This document shows, piece by piece, positions 48,813-57,948 of a stretch of DNA of 64,000 bases. Origin of the DNA: Candidatus Methylospira mobilis (lineage in GTDB: Bacteria > Pseudomonadota > Gammaproteobacteria > Methylococcales > Methylococcaceae). A program made the position numbers and the translations under genes. How positions within the stretch are numbered: position 1 is the stretch's first letter; each line of letters begins with the position of its first letter. The notes below the pieces were generated by a model. That model was not told the origin of the DNA. It saw only the letters and a program-made list of their open reading frames with translations, and did no database searches. The stretch spans positions 3,907,389-3,971,388 of the forward strand of contig NZ_CP044205.1 of assembly GCF_009498235.1 (NCBI RefSeq), given 5' to 3'.

Positions 48813-49406
48813 ATGAAAAATATCGCCACCAGACAACTGACGCGGGAAAAGCTGCTTGATGAAGGCGTGGCGCGCATTATCGAGCACGGCTATCACGGCA
48901 GCGGGCTGCAGGAAATCCTGCAAAGCGTCGGTGTGCCCAAAGGTTCGTTCTACAATTATTTCGCCAGCAAGGAAACCTTCGGAGCCGAGGTCATCCGGCA
49001 TTACATCGAACCTTTTATCCGGCAACTCGATTATTGGCTCAAATGCGAACCAAACGGCGCGGCAGCCTTGCGGGCTTATTTTCGCGAATTGATAGACGAA
49101 TCTGCGCGCCGGCAATTCAAGGGCGGCTGCCTGTTGGGGAACCTTATGGGAGAAATCGGAGACACCAGCGAAATCTGCCGCATTTCGTTGTCGGAGGCCG
49201 TGCAATGCTACCGCGACAAGCTGCGGGAAGGCATCGCGCGCGCGCAGCAGCAAGGCTGTTTTCGCCAGGATCTCGGTGCAGCCGAAATGGCGGATTTGCT
49301 GGTCAATGCCTGGCAGGGCGCTTTATTGCGCATGAAAATCGAGCAGTCGGTACAGCCGCTGGAAGACTGTTGCAGTCACTTACTGGAGGGATATTTCAAG
49401 AACTAG
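48813..49406 (+). CDS. TetR-family regulator next to mtoX
   Basis: The 197-aa protein starts MKNIATRQLTREKLLDEGVA; an open frame reaches back to 48777, but that would place the start upstream of the predicted promoter -10 box. The helix-turn-helix is GSGLQEILQSVGVPKGSFYNYF, typical of TetR. The ligand domain has cysteines (FKGGCLLGNLMGE, CFRQDLG, EDCCSHL), like NemR/AcuR-type repressors that sense reactive or sulfur compounds. It is followed after 63 bases by mtoX, in the same direction. Operator-like motifs lie before both genes, so it probably represses itself and mtoX. Confidence 0.85.
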   Translation: MKNIATRQLTREKLLDEGVARIIEHGYHGSGLQEILQSVGVPKGSFYNYFASKETFGAEVIRHYIEPFIRQLDYWLKCEPNGAAALRAYFRELIDESARRQFKGGCLLGNLMGEIGDTSEICRISLSEAVQCYRDKLREGIARAQQQGCFRQDLGAAEMADLLVNAWQGALLRMKIEQSVQPLEDCCSHLLEGYFKN

Positions 49407-49433
49407 ACAAAAAATTTTCAGCGATTTAAAACT

Positions 49434-49445
49434 GACCGGTCGTAT
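49434..49445. promoter_or_regulatory. Operator-like site before mtoX
   Basis: gaccggtcgtat contains the palindrome gaccggtc and shares cggtcgtat with the tetR promoter site at 48788. It lies 24 bases upstream of the mtoX ATG, which has its own ribosome binding site (gagagg). Confidence 0.4.
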
Positions 49446-49469
49446 TTAAAATAATAAAGAGAGGTTCAT

Positions 49470-50846
49470 ATGCGTATATCAAGCAGTTACAGGAAAACCC
49501 CGTCCCAAGCCATACAGGCTGCAATAATCGGCTTTAGCCTGGGCGCGATGCTGAGCGGCGCGGCGCAGGCCGATGAAACCTGCGCATCACCTTACATGAA
49601 AAAAATTACCGGGCAGGAAGATTACGTCTATATCTGGACCCTGGGTGAGCAAGGCGTAGGCGATGAACAGGACAAGCTGGTAACCGTGGACGTCAACCCG
49701 AAATCCGGTAAATACGGCAAGGTCGTCGACGCCTTGTCGGTTGGCGGGCGAAACGAGGCCCATCATTCCGATTTTACCGACGATCGCCAGTATCTTTGGG
49801 CGGGCGGGCTCGATACCAGCAAGATATTTGTCTTCGACGTTCACAGCAATCCGGGCAAACCCACGCTATCGAAAACGATTACCGACTTTGTGGAAAAAAG
49901 CGGCGGCGTGGTAGGCCCGCATACCCTCTATGCGCTGCCGGGACGCATGCTGATCACCGCCTTGTCCAACAATAAGGATCACGGCGGGCGCACGGCACTG
50001 GTGGAATACACCAATGGCGGCGACTATGTCGCTACGCACTGGATGCCGACCGACGGCAATTTGCAAGGCGCCATCAAGAGCGGTAAATATGCCGACGGCT
50101 ATAACTATGACGTTCGCGCACTGCCGCGCAAAAATCTGCTGCTGACTTCATCCTTCACCGGCTGGAACAATTACATGATGGACTTCGGCAAAATGCTGAC
50201 CGACGCGGAAGCGATGAAGCATTTCGGCAATACCGTGGTCGCCTGGGATCTGCATACCAAACAGCCGAAGAAAGTGTTCGACGTACCCGGCGCGCCGCTG
50301 GAAATCCGTTGCGCCTGGGGTGAAAACCACAATTACTGCTTTACCAGCACCGCGCTGACCTCGCAAATCTGGCTGATTTACGAGGACGCCAAAGGCGAAT
50401 GGCAGGCCAAAGCGGTAGCCGATATCGGCGAGCCGTCGAAAGTGCCGCTGCCGGTGGATATTTCCATTTCCAGCGACGACAAACTATTGTGGGTCAACAC
50501 TTTCATGGACGGCAATACCCGCGCTTTCGATATCAGCAACCCGGAAAAACCGGTGCAGGTTTATGAAAAGCATATCGGCGCGCAGGTGAATATGGTGTCG
50601 TCGAGCTGGGACGGCAAACGCCTGTATTACACCACTTCGCTGCTGGCGAACTGGGATAAGAAGGGCAAGGACAACGAACAGTTTTTCAAACTGTATCATT
50701 GGGAAGGCAAGGAGTTGAAGGAACAATTCGCGATTGACTTCCATACCGAAAAACTGGGACGTCCGCACCAGATGCGTTTCGGCGCGCGCGCGCTGTACTC
50801 GGCTCAAACCCTTCCTCAAACGCAGCTGCAAGCGAATGCCAAATAA
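49470..50846 (+). CDS. mtoX: Methanethiol oxidase (selenium-binding protein SBP56 family)
   Basis: The 458-aa protein starts MRISSSYRKTPSQAIQAAII, with a signal peptide cut near AQA-DETC. The beta-propeller family motifs are present: SVGGRNEAHHSDFTDDRQYLW, GPHTLYALPGRMLITALSN, YDVRALPRKNLLLTSSFTGW and GRPHQMRFG, with histidines that bind copper in MtoX. By family knowledge it oxidises methanethiol to formaldehyde, sulfide and peroxide in the periplasm. It is followed directly by a SCO1/MauG protein, the same neighbourhood described for methylotrophic mtoX operons. It supports sulfur-linked C1 metabolism. Confidence 0.9.
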   Translation: MRISSSYRKTPSQAIQAAIIGFSLGAMLSGAAQADETCASPYMKKITGQEDYVYIWTLGEQGVGDEQDKLVTVDVNPKSGKYGKVVDALSVGGRNEAHHSDFTDDRQYLWAGGLDTSKIFVFDVHSNPGKPTLSKTITDFVEKSGGVVGPHTLYALPGRMLITALSNNKDHGGRTALVEYTNGGDYVATHWMPTDGNLQGAIKSGKYADGYNYDVRALPRKNLLLTSSFTGWNNYMMDFGKMLTDAEAMKHFGNTVVAWDLHTKQPKKVFDVPGAPLEIRCAWGENHNYCFTSTALTSQIWLIYEDAKGEWQAKAVADIGEPSKVPLPVDISISSDDKLLWVNTFMDGNTRAFDISNPEKPVQVYEKHIGAQVNMVSSSWDGKRLYYTTSLLANWDKKGKDNEQFFKLYHWEGKELKEQFAIDFHTEKLGRPHQMRFGARALYSAQTLPQTQLQANAK

Positions 50847-52725
50847 CCTTCTGTTTGCGCTGCTCGCCGTATTCGCCATTTCACCGGCGGCGGCTCACGA
50901 AGCCGCATCGGCCACATTGGCGCCCGGGTATCGCGCGCTACCGTTCACGGCGCCTCAGCCCGGCAGTTACATACTGCCGGTGCTGGGCAGCGCCGCTGAC
51001 GGCTCGGTAGTGGACAGCAGCGGCAAACCGGTCAGCCTGCACGCGCTTTACGATGGAAAAATCGTGCTGTTGAGCTTTATTTACGCCACCTGCAACGACG
51101 TCAACGGCTGCCCGCTGGCAACCGGGGTATTGCAGCAAATCAAAACCCGGCTCAAAAACAAACCTCAATTGAGCGGGAAGCTGAGGCTGATTACCATCAG
51201 CTTCGACCCGGAACACGACACACCGGAAGTCATGCGCCATTACGGGCAAGGTTTCCAGAACGCAGGCAGCGATTGGCGGTTCCTTACCACGAAATCGGAA
51301 ATGGAAATCCTGCCGATACTGCAAAATTACCAGCAGTCGATCGATAAAGAATATGACGCGCAAGGCCGTCTAACCGGTAAATTTTCTCATCTACTGCGCG
51401 TATTCCTGATCGACAGTCACCAGCGGATACGCAATATTTATACGATATCGGTGTTGCATCCCGACATGATCCTGGCCGATATCGAGACCTTGCTGCGTGA
51501 ATCATCGCCTGCCGTTGTCGGCAATCACGCCCCGGAATCTGCGGACGCCACGGATCCATTGCGTCCCGGCGACGACAAATCCGGCTATGCCGACAGCGCT
51601 TACCAAACCCATACGCAGGCGCTTAACGCGCGCAGGGAAAAACCAGCCGATCTGTTCCGGCGTGCGCGGCAGCCTATGCTCGGCCTGCCCCAGCTCCCCA
51701 CCCCTAAAGACAACCCGCTCACTCCCGCGAAAATCGCGCTAGGGCGCAAGTTGTTCCATGATCGCCGCCTGTCGCTCAATCAAACCATTTCCTGTGCGAT
51801 GTGCCATATCCCGGAACAAGGCTACACCAGCAGGGAGCAGGCTACCGCGACCGGCATCGAAGGCCGTAGCGTGCGGCGCAATGCGCCGACGCTATACAAC
51901 GCCGCTTACCTGACGCGTCTGTTTCACGACGGCCGCGAATCGACTTTGGAAAATCAGGCATGGGGGCCGCTGCTGGCCGCCAATGAAATGGGAAACCCGT
52001 CGATAGGCTACGTAGTGGACAGGCTCGCAATGCTTGCGGATTACACGGGACTGTTCCAAAAAGCTTTCGGCCGTGAAGCCGGTATGGAAACAGTCGGACA
52101 AGCGCTGGCGGCGTATCAGCGCACGCTGGTTTCGGGCAACTCGGCCTTCGACCGCTGGTATTTCGGCAAGGAGCACAAGGCGTTATCGCCGTCGGCGCAA
52201 GCCGGCTTTGCATTGTTTACCGGCAAGGGCGGCTGCTCATCCTGCCACCTCGTCTCCGGCGAATATGCGCTGTTTACCGACAACGATCTGCACAATACCG
52301 GCGTCGGCTATCTCGACAGCATGAAAATACAGCCCACGCGTCAACCGGTACAGGTCGCTCCGGGCATTGCCCTCGACGTCGATGGCGCAAGCATCGCCCA
52401 GGTCGCGGAAATCAAGGCCGGCGACCTCGGACGCTACGAAATAACGCAACGACCGGAGGACCGCTGGAAGTACCGAACGCCAACGCTGCGCAATATCGCC
52501 CTGACTGCGCCCTATATGCACAACGGCTCGGTTGGCGAGCTCAAATCGGTGGTGCAGTTTTACAATCGAGGAGGAATAGCCAATGAAACGCTCGATCCGC
52601 GCATCCATGCGCTGGGTTTGTCGGAGCAGGAAATCGACGCTTTGGTGGATTTTCTGAGCGCGCTCACCGGCTCGGACAACGAAACCCTGGTAGCGGACGC
52701 TTTTGCCGCGCCAATAGGGAATTGA
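50836..52725 (+). CDS. Fused SCO1-like and MauG-like di-haem protein
   Basis: The 629-aa protein starts MPNNLLFALLAVFAISPAAA, a signal peptide, at an ATG inside the end of mtoX (11-base overlap). Residues about 50-225 are a SCO1/SenC thioredoxin fold. The copper site reads TCNDVNGCP (cysteines near 86 and 92, five residues apart instead of the usual three), and a conserved histidine lies in FSHLLRVFLID. Residues about 290-610 are a MauG/di-haem cytochrome c peroxidase domain with CAMCH near 320 and CSSCH near 467. In other methylotrophs SCO1 and MauG proteins next to mtoX are separate chains. It probably loads copper into, or matures, methanethiol oxidase in the periplasm. Confidence 0.85.
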   Translation: MPNNLLFALLAVFAISPAAAHEAASATLAPGYRALPFTAPQPGSYILPVLGSAADGSVVDSSGKPVSLHALYDGKIVLLSFIYATCNDVNGCPLATGVLQQIKTRLKNKPQLSGKLRLITISFDPEHDTPEVMRHYGQGFQNAGSDWRFLTTKSEMEILPILQNYQQSIDKEYDAQGRLTGKFSHLLRVFLIDSHQRIRNIYTISVLHPDMILADIETLLRESSPAVVGNHAPESADATDPLRPGDDKSGYADSAYQTHTQALNARREKPADLFRRARQPMLGLPQLPTPKDNPLTPAKIALGRKLFHDRRLSLNQTISCAMCHIPEQGYTSREQATATGIEGRSVRRNAPTLYNAAYLTRLFHDGRESTLENQAWGPLLAANEMGNPSIGYVVDRLAMLADYTGLFQKAFGREAGMETVGQALAAYQRTLVSGNSAFDRWYFGKEHKALSPSAQAGFALFTGKGGCSSCHLVSGEYALFTDNDLHNTGVGYLDSMKIQPTRQPVQVAPGIALDVDGASIAQVAEIKAGDLGRYEITQRPEDRWKYRTPTLRNIALTAPYMHNGSVGELKSVVQFYNRGGIANETLDPRIHALGLSEQEIDALVDFLSALTGSDNETLVADAFAAPIGN

Positions 52726-52962
52726 TGATCCCACAAAGATCGATAAGGTCGAATCTACAAATTACGTTTTTTAGCGATCGAAGGCGACTAGATCTGTGCG
52801 CAACAACACCGTGCAGATCCGCCTTCCGCCATTTACTAACAACGCTGCGGGACGGATACGAGTTCAATGAGCCGGTACGAGAACATATGCCCGGCTTTAT
52901 CCGCACTGTTAACGCCGACGCGTTATAATGGCAGACTGAATTTAAATCATGAGTAAGTCCAT

Positions 52963-54369
52963 ATGTCACCCCGTCACCCTCTCATCAGTATTCGTTATTT
53001 CCACTTTTTAATAGCGGTATTTCTTTTGCCTTCGTTGAGTTTTGCAGAAGAAGCAACAGCCGCGGCGCAATTGGACTTAAAACATCATTTCGTCGGCTAT
53101 CTTGCGATTGCATTAACGGCCGTTGCCTACATCATAGCAATGACCGAAGATGTTCATGAAATGAAAAAATCGAAACCGATGATATTGGGGTCGGCGTTAA
53201 TCTGGTTCGCGATCTGTATTTATTATACGCTGCACGGACAGGCCAGAGTCGCCGCCACGGCGTTTGAGGTCAACCTGACGGCTTACGTCGAATTGATGCT
53301 GTTTATCGTGGTGTCGATGACTTATCTGAATACCTTGAGCGAACGCGGCATTTTTAACGGCTTGCGAATTTACCTGCTCAACAAGCAATATTCTTATCGG
53401 CAGCTATTCTGGATTATCGGCGCGCTGGCCTTTTTCTTTTCCACGTTCGTCAGCAGCTTGACGGTCGGTTTGTTGATGGGAGCAATCGTATTGGCGGTAG
53501 GGAAAAACCAGCCTAAATTTATCGCGCTGACCTGCGTCAATATTGTAGTCGGCGCCAATGCCGGCGGCACCATGAGTCCGTTGGGCGGTATTTCAACCTT
53601 GTTCGTCTGGCAGAAAAACATACTGCATTTCACCGAGTTTTTTGCCTTGACCGTTCCCTGCCTGATCAACTTTATTATACCTGCCGCCATCATGCACTTT
53701 GCCGTCCCCAGGGAAACGCCTCACGCAGCCCAGGAGACGATCATATTAAAACGGGGCAGCAAGCGCATTATTTTTCTGTTTGGCGTCACGCTCCTAATGA
53801 CAGTCCTGGCAAATATACTGCTCGAAATGCAGCCGGTATCCGGCATGATAGCGGGTTTGGGACTATTGCAGTTTTTCGCCTATTATTTGATGGTATCCGA
53901 AAAAGAAGGGTGCGACGAATCGCAAAAGGGTTTCGACATTTACAAGTGCATTGCCGGCGTCGATTGGGATACGCTGCTGTTTTTCTACGGCGCCATGCTG
54001 ATAGTCGGCGCGCTCGATTTCATCGGTTATCTGGGCCAGATCGCACATTATTTATTTATTGAAATCAACGTCACGCTGGCCAACGTGTTGATCGGTTTGT
54101 CATCCGCGTTTGTCGATAACGGAACCCTGATGTTTGCGGTTTTGAGCATGCACCCCGATATTCCGAAGGGACAATGGCTGTTATTGACGCTGACCCTGGG
54201 CGTGGGCGGCAGCCTGCTGGCGATAGGCTCCGCGCCCGCGCTGCATTTGCTGGGGCTGGTTAAGGAGGGCTACAACTTTACCTTCCATTTACGCTGGATG
54301 CCCGCCATTTTACTGGGTTTCTTTTTAAGCGTCGGCGCGCTGTTTTTGTTAAATCCGGGCAGTTTTTGA
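52963..54369 (+). CDS. nhaD: Na+/H+ antiporter NhaD family
   Basis: The 468-aa protein starts MSPRHPLISIRYFHFLIAVF and has a signal-like first segment, then about 11-12 hydrophobic helices. NhaD-type signatures are visible: YIIAMTEDVHEMKKSKPMI, FFFSTFVSSLTVGLLMGAIV, VGANAGGTMSPLGGISTLFVW and SSAFVDNGTLMFAVLSM. It should expel sodium in exchange for protons at the inner membrane. The region upstream to the MauG gene (52726-52962) holds nothing convincing. Confidence 0.9.
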   Translation: MSPRHPLISIRYFHFLIAVFLLPSLSFAEEATAAAQLDLKHHFVGYLAIALTAVAYIIAMTEDVHEMKKSKPMILGSALIWFAICIYYTLHGQARVAATAFEVNLTAYVELMLFIVVSMTYLNTLSERGIFNGLRIYLLNKQYSYRQLFWIIGALAFFFSTFVSSLTVGLLMGAIVLAVGKNQPKFIALTCVNIVVGANAGGTMSPLGGISTLFVWQKNILHFTEFFALTVPCLINFIIPAAIMHFAVPRETPHAAQETIILKRGSKRIIFLFGVTLLMTVLANILLEMQPVSGMIAGLGLLQFFAYYLMVSEKEGCDESQKGFDIYKCIAGVDWDTLLFFYGAMLIVGALDFIGYLGQIAHYLFIEINVTLANVLIGLSSAFVDNGTLMFAVLSMHPDIPKGQWLLLTLTLGVGGSLLAIGSAPALHLLGLVKEGYNFTFHLRWMPAILLGFFLSVGALFLLNPGSF

Positions 54370-54377
54370 CCGGTGTC

Positions 54378-54432
54378 AGGGAGGCCTGAACCCATGCCGT
54401 AAATAAGTCACGTCCTCCCTTTGGGCATGGGT
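54378..54432. other. Interleaved inverted repeats (possible pseudoknot or IS end)
   Basis: agggagg at 54378-54384 can pair with cctccct at 54414-54420, while acccatgcc at 54390-54398 pairs with ggcatgggt at 54424-54432. The arms interleave (A B A' B'), which would form an H-type pseudoknot in RNA nine bases after the nhaD stop. It may instead be an end of the adjacent transposase remnant. Confidence 0.4.
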
Positions 54433-54434
54433 AT

Positions 54435-54957
54435 CTACACATCTCCCATCGCCTTTCCTGGAATTTCAAACCTTCGAGGAAAGGCAAAGTCGGCGAAGGC
54501 TTGCAATTCCTCAATGGAATATTCATTCAAGACGCCCCATAGGCTGAAGCGCTTGAACAGACCATCCAGCAAAGCGGGTGCGGTGACCGGGCGCGTTCGC
54601 TTCATTTGCCGTCCCGATAAACGCACCAAAACCTCTCGCGTGCGCACCGTCTGTTCACCGGTTTCCCGCATCGGCCGCCAAGCCAGTACGCACGCCTGCG
54701 TGGCAATGAGGACGCGCCTGAATAACGCCGGTCCGGTTTCCTGTTCCCAGCATTCCAACTGATGCCCCGCTGCCTTGAGCAGTTTGAAGAACGATTCTAT
54801 CTGCCGGCGATAGTTGTACCACAAGGCAATCCGCGCTGCCGGAACAGATAACTCCACGTCGGTCGGCAGATACCATTCCGCTAGGCGTCGCATTCTGTCT
54901 CCACGTTTTGCTGAGACAACGCCGGCAACGGCCTCGCCAAACTCAAGGGTGTTACTT
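54435..54957 (-). pseudogene. IS4-like transposase, C-terminal remnant
   Basis: An open frame of up to about 170 residues, with one ATG at 54893 giving 152 residues. It contains YRRQIESFFKLLKAAGHQLE and FRRVLIATQACVLAW, the C-terminal catalytic helix region (Y..R..IE.FFK.LK) of IS4-type DDE transposases. The N-terminal DDE acidic residues are missing. A truncated, non-functional insertion sequence. Confidence 0.75.
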
Positions 54958-56056
54958 GTTTATTTGACGGAAACCGCCACAATGCCTGCGCATGCGAAGC
55001 ACGGCGCGTACCAGCAAACAGCGTTTTCATGCCCGCTGCCGGCTCGCGCGTGCAATTGCCATGCGCGCTGACCAGGTTTTCGAACCGCCTCTTCAGCCGT
55101 GGTTCAAGCTTTAAAAAATCTGATGCATACTACATATCATCGCAATTTATCCGGCTTGTGCAGATACCCATGCTTTGGGAGAGGGATGTTATACCTGCTG
55201 TAACATCCCTCCACCAATACGCTGCGCACCTGCTGCCGATTCGAGATACATCGATCGAAAACCGTCAACACTCTCCGCGCCCCTTCTTAATACAGGTATA
55301 TCCGGAATCGTGAACAGCTTCTTTCTAACTAAGGAAAAACATCCGGGGCAACCTTCCCACCACAGGATTCACTCACGGGCCATTTGATGGCCTATGCCAC
55401 GCACAGTCATTGCACGGCAGCGTCCCCCGGACAATTGGCCGAGCTTATCGGACACTGTTCGTGTGCAGTCGGTACTGCGATCGAAACGGGCCAACGGCCG
55501 TCCCACGCCTTGCCCCGAAAACTCGTTGTTGCCGACCATCCGTTCCGTATTGCGTACCCGTTCTTCAGGCTGGTTGAGCCAGGCACTCAATTCCAGTGTA
55601 CGGCTACCCCATTCCGCTCTGCGTTTTGCGGGACCGACTGACAAACACCAAAGTCGCTCAAGCGTTCGGACAAATCAGCGCTGGCGGACGCGCCAACCAA
55701 GGCTTGCGCGCGTGCCTGAGAATGCCGCGTATAAGCGCGCCAGTCCCCACGTAGTAAATGACTTGAGTCATCATCGCCCGCATCCGCTTCCAGGCCGATG
55801 ATACTATCGGCATCGTCCCCTTTACTCATGAGCATCAATACCGTCGACGCCCGGCACCATATAACGATCATAGCGAAGCTGCGGCAATAAAAAACTTCAT
55901 TGTCTGACTTTACCCATTTTTACACTTCGCACACACACATTTACAGCGCATTTTCCTAAACTGCCCGTCAATGCAACCACGGAGAGATATCGTGTTGATA
56001 ACGACACTGCCGGCAAACACGGACAACTCAGACCATAATCGCACGCGGGGGCGGCC
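54958..56056. other. About 1.1 kb without a convincing gene
   Basis: Several frames of 80-135 codons overlap here on both strands, but none has a recognisable motif, a good ribosome binding site or consistent codon use. A perfect 11-bp hairpin, gagggatgtta at 55181-55191 and taacatccctc at 55201-55211, with a 9-base loop, has no T run. The region may be old, decayed accessory DNA attached to the IS remnant. Just before 56057 lies the promoter region of the ABC exporter operon. Confidence 0.4.
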
Positions 56057-57226
56057 ATGAAGGAAATAGCGCTCAAGATGCTGCTGGGCGACCGAGGCAA
56101 ATACATTGGCATCATTACCGGTATCGCGCTGGCTTCGCTCATCATGATCCAGCAGCCCGGCATCATGATTTCGATACTTTCCCGCACCTACAGCTTTATT
56201 ACCGACGTCGGTTTACCCGACATATGGGTAATGGACCCTAAAGTGCAGCACATCGACGATTCCAAACCGATGCGCGACACGGAGCTGTATCGCGTCCGCA
56301 GCGTTCCGGGCGTCGAATGGGCAGTGCCGCTCTACAAAGGCAATCAGAAAGTGCGCCTGAGCAACGGGGAAACGGTCAACTCCAATCTGCTGGGTTTCGA
56401 CGACGCGACCTTGATCGGCGGACCGGCCGAGATGCTGGAAGGCAAGCTCGAGGACTTGCGCCTGACCGACGCCGTGATTGTTGATCAAGCGGGAGCGACC
56501 GGGCGTCTGGCGACGCCGCCCGTGCAAAAAGGCGCGCCGGCAACGCCGTTAAAAGTGGGCGATATTCTGGAAATCAACGACAAACGCGCGCGCGTGGTCG
56601 GCATTGCGCTGTCCACACCGTCGTTTCAGTCCATGCCCATTATTTACACTACTTTCAGCCGAGCCAAACACTTTTCGCTGAACGAGCGCAAACTGCTATC
56701 GTTTATCGTGGCCAAAAGCAAACCCGGAGAATCGCCGCAGCACGTCGCAGAACGCATCATGGGCAGCACCGGACTGCTAGCCTGGACGTCGGATACGTTC
56801 AAAGAAAAGTCGCTGGACTACTTCATGAAGAACACGGGCATACTGATGGACTTCGGTTTCATGGTCGTCATCGGCTTCATTGTCGGCGCGGCGGTGACCG
56901 GCCAGATTTTCTATAACTTCACGCTCGACAACCTGCGCTATTTCGCCGTGTTCAAGGCCATGGGCGCAACCGATCGCATGCTGCTCGGCATGATTATGCT
57001 TCAAGCCTTGCTGGTCGGTTTCATCGGCTACGGGATAGGCGCAGGAATTTCCGCAGTCTTCGCCGTCGCCAAGAAACAAAACAACAGTCCGGGGCCGGGG
57101 CTTGACCTTAGTTGGCAATTATTGCTGGGCAGCGGTAGCGCTGTGCTGGCGATTTGCCTGCTGGCGGCATTTATCAGCGTGCGCAAGGTATTCAAACTGG
57201 AAGCGGCCCAGGTATTCAAGGGATAA
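56057..57226 (+). CDS. ABC exporter permease (FtsX/DevC-like)
   Basis: The 389-aa membrane protein starts MKEIALKMLLGDRGKYIGII. It has one N-terminal membrane segment, a large extracytoplasmic domain (residues about 40-255) and three C-terminal segments with FTLDNLRYFAVFKAMGATDR, the FtsX-family coupling helix. This is the MacB/FtsX-like layout of DevC permeases. It is the first gene of a four-gene operon with ATPase, adaptor and outer-membrane channel: a tripartite exporter, perhaps for a lipid, peptide or drug. The substrate is unknown. Confidence 0.88.
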   Translation: MKEIALKMLLGDRGKYIGIITGIALASLIMIQQPGIMISILSRTYSFITDVGLPDIWVMDPKVQHIDDSKPMRDTELYRVRSVPGVEWAVPLYKGNQKVRLSNGETVNSNLLGFDDATLIGGPAEMLEGKLEDLRLTDAVIVDQAGATGRLATPPVQKGAPATPLKVGDILEINDKRARVVGIALSTPSFQSMPIIYTTFSRAKHFSLNERKLLSFIVAKSKPGESPQHVAERIMGSTGLLAWTSDTFKEKSLDYFMKNTGILMDFGFMVVIGFIVGAAVTGQIFYNFTLDNLRYFAVFKAMGATDRMLLGMIMLQALLVGFIGYGIGAGISAVFAVAKKQNNSPGPGLDLSWQLLLGSGSAVLAICLLAAFISVRKVFKLEAAQVFKG

Positions 57227-57228
57227 GC

Positions 57229-57948
57229 ATGAAAAACGAAACACTTCGGCCGCTTGCCGTGCGTTGTAATTCGCTAACCAAGCGATACGGCAGCGGCGAA
57301 ACCGCAGTGCAGGCCTTGCGCGGCATTGACCTCGACGTTCATACCGGAGAACTGTTAATGCTGGTCGGTCCGTCGGGCTGTGGAAAAACCACGCTGATTT
57401 CCGTGCTTGCCGGCATTCTCGACCCGGACGCAGGCTCCTGCGCGCTGTTCGGCCGCAATTTGATGTCCATGCGGACGCACGAACGCGCTGCGTTCAGAGG
57501 ACTCAACATCGGCTTCGTGTTTCAATCCTTTAATCTGATTCCGGCATTGACCGCAGCCGAAAACGTATCGATACCGCTACGTATCAACGGCGTAAATAGA
57601 CAGGACGCACAGGCGCGCTCGGAGGCCGTGCTGCGCGAGGTAGAACTGAGCGGAAAGGAAAACGCATTGCCGTCGCAACTCTCCGGGGGACAACAACAAC
57701 GCGTTGCCATCGCCCGCGCGCTGATACACAACCCGCGTCTGGTGGTGTGCGACGAACCGACCAGCGCGCTCGATCACGGCACCGGCCAACGCGTTATGGA
57801 AATGCTTAAACGGATTGCAGTAAGCCGCGAACGCGCGCTGGTCATCGTCACCCACGATGCCCGCATCTTCGAATTTGCCGACCGCATCGCGCATATGGAC
57901 GACGGACGTATCCTGCGTATCGAACACGTAACAGCACGAAATCAATAA
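57229..57948 (+). CDS. ABC exporter ATPase (LolD/DevA-like)
   Basis: The 239-aa ATPase starts MKNETLRPLAVRCNSLTKRY two bases after the permease stop. Walker A is VGPSGCGKTTLISVL, the Q-loop VFQSFNLIP, the signature LSGGQQQRVAIARAL, Walker B LVVCDEPTSALDHGT and the H-loop IVTHDARI. It energises the permease encoded just upstream. Its last base overlaps the next start codon (taatg). Confidence 0.94.
   Translation: MKNETLRPLAVRCNSLTKRYGSGETAVQALRGIDLDVHTGELLMLVGPSGCGKTTLISVLAGILDPDAGSCALFGRNLMSMRTHERAAFRGLNIGFVFQSFNLIPALTAAENVSIPLRINGVNRQDAQARSEAVLREVELSGKENALPSQLSGGQQQRVAIARALIHNPRLVVCDEPTSALDHGTGQRVMEMLKRIAVSRERALVIVTHDARIFEFADRIAHMDDGRILRIEHVTARNQ

Noticed and set aside
52722-52928. 68-codon plus-strand frame before nhaD
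   Set aside because: It starts within the preceding stop region, has no ribosome binding site and no motif.
55369-55871. Overlapping open frames on both strands, possibly one frameshifted gene
   Set aside because: No motif, no ribosome binding site and conflicting frames; the protein strings do not resemble a known fold.
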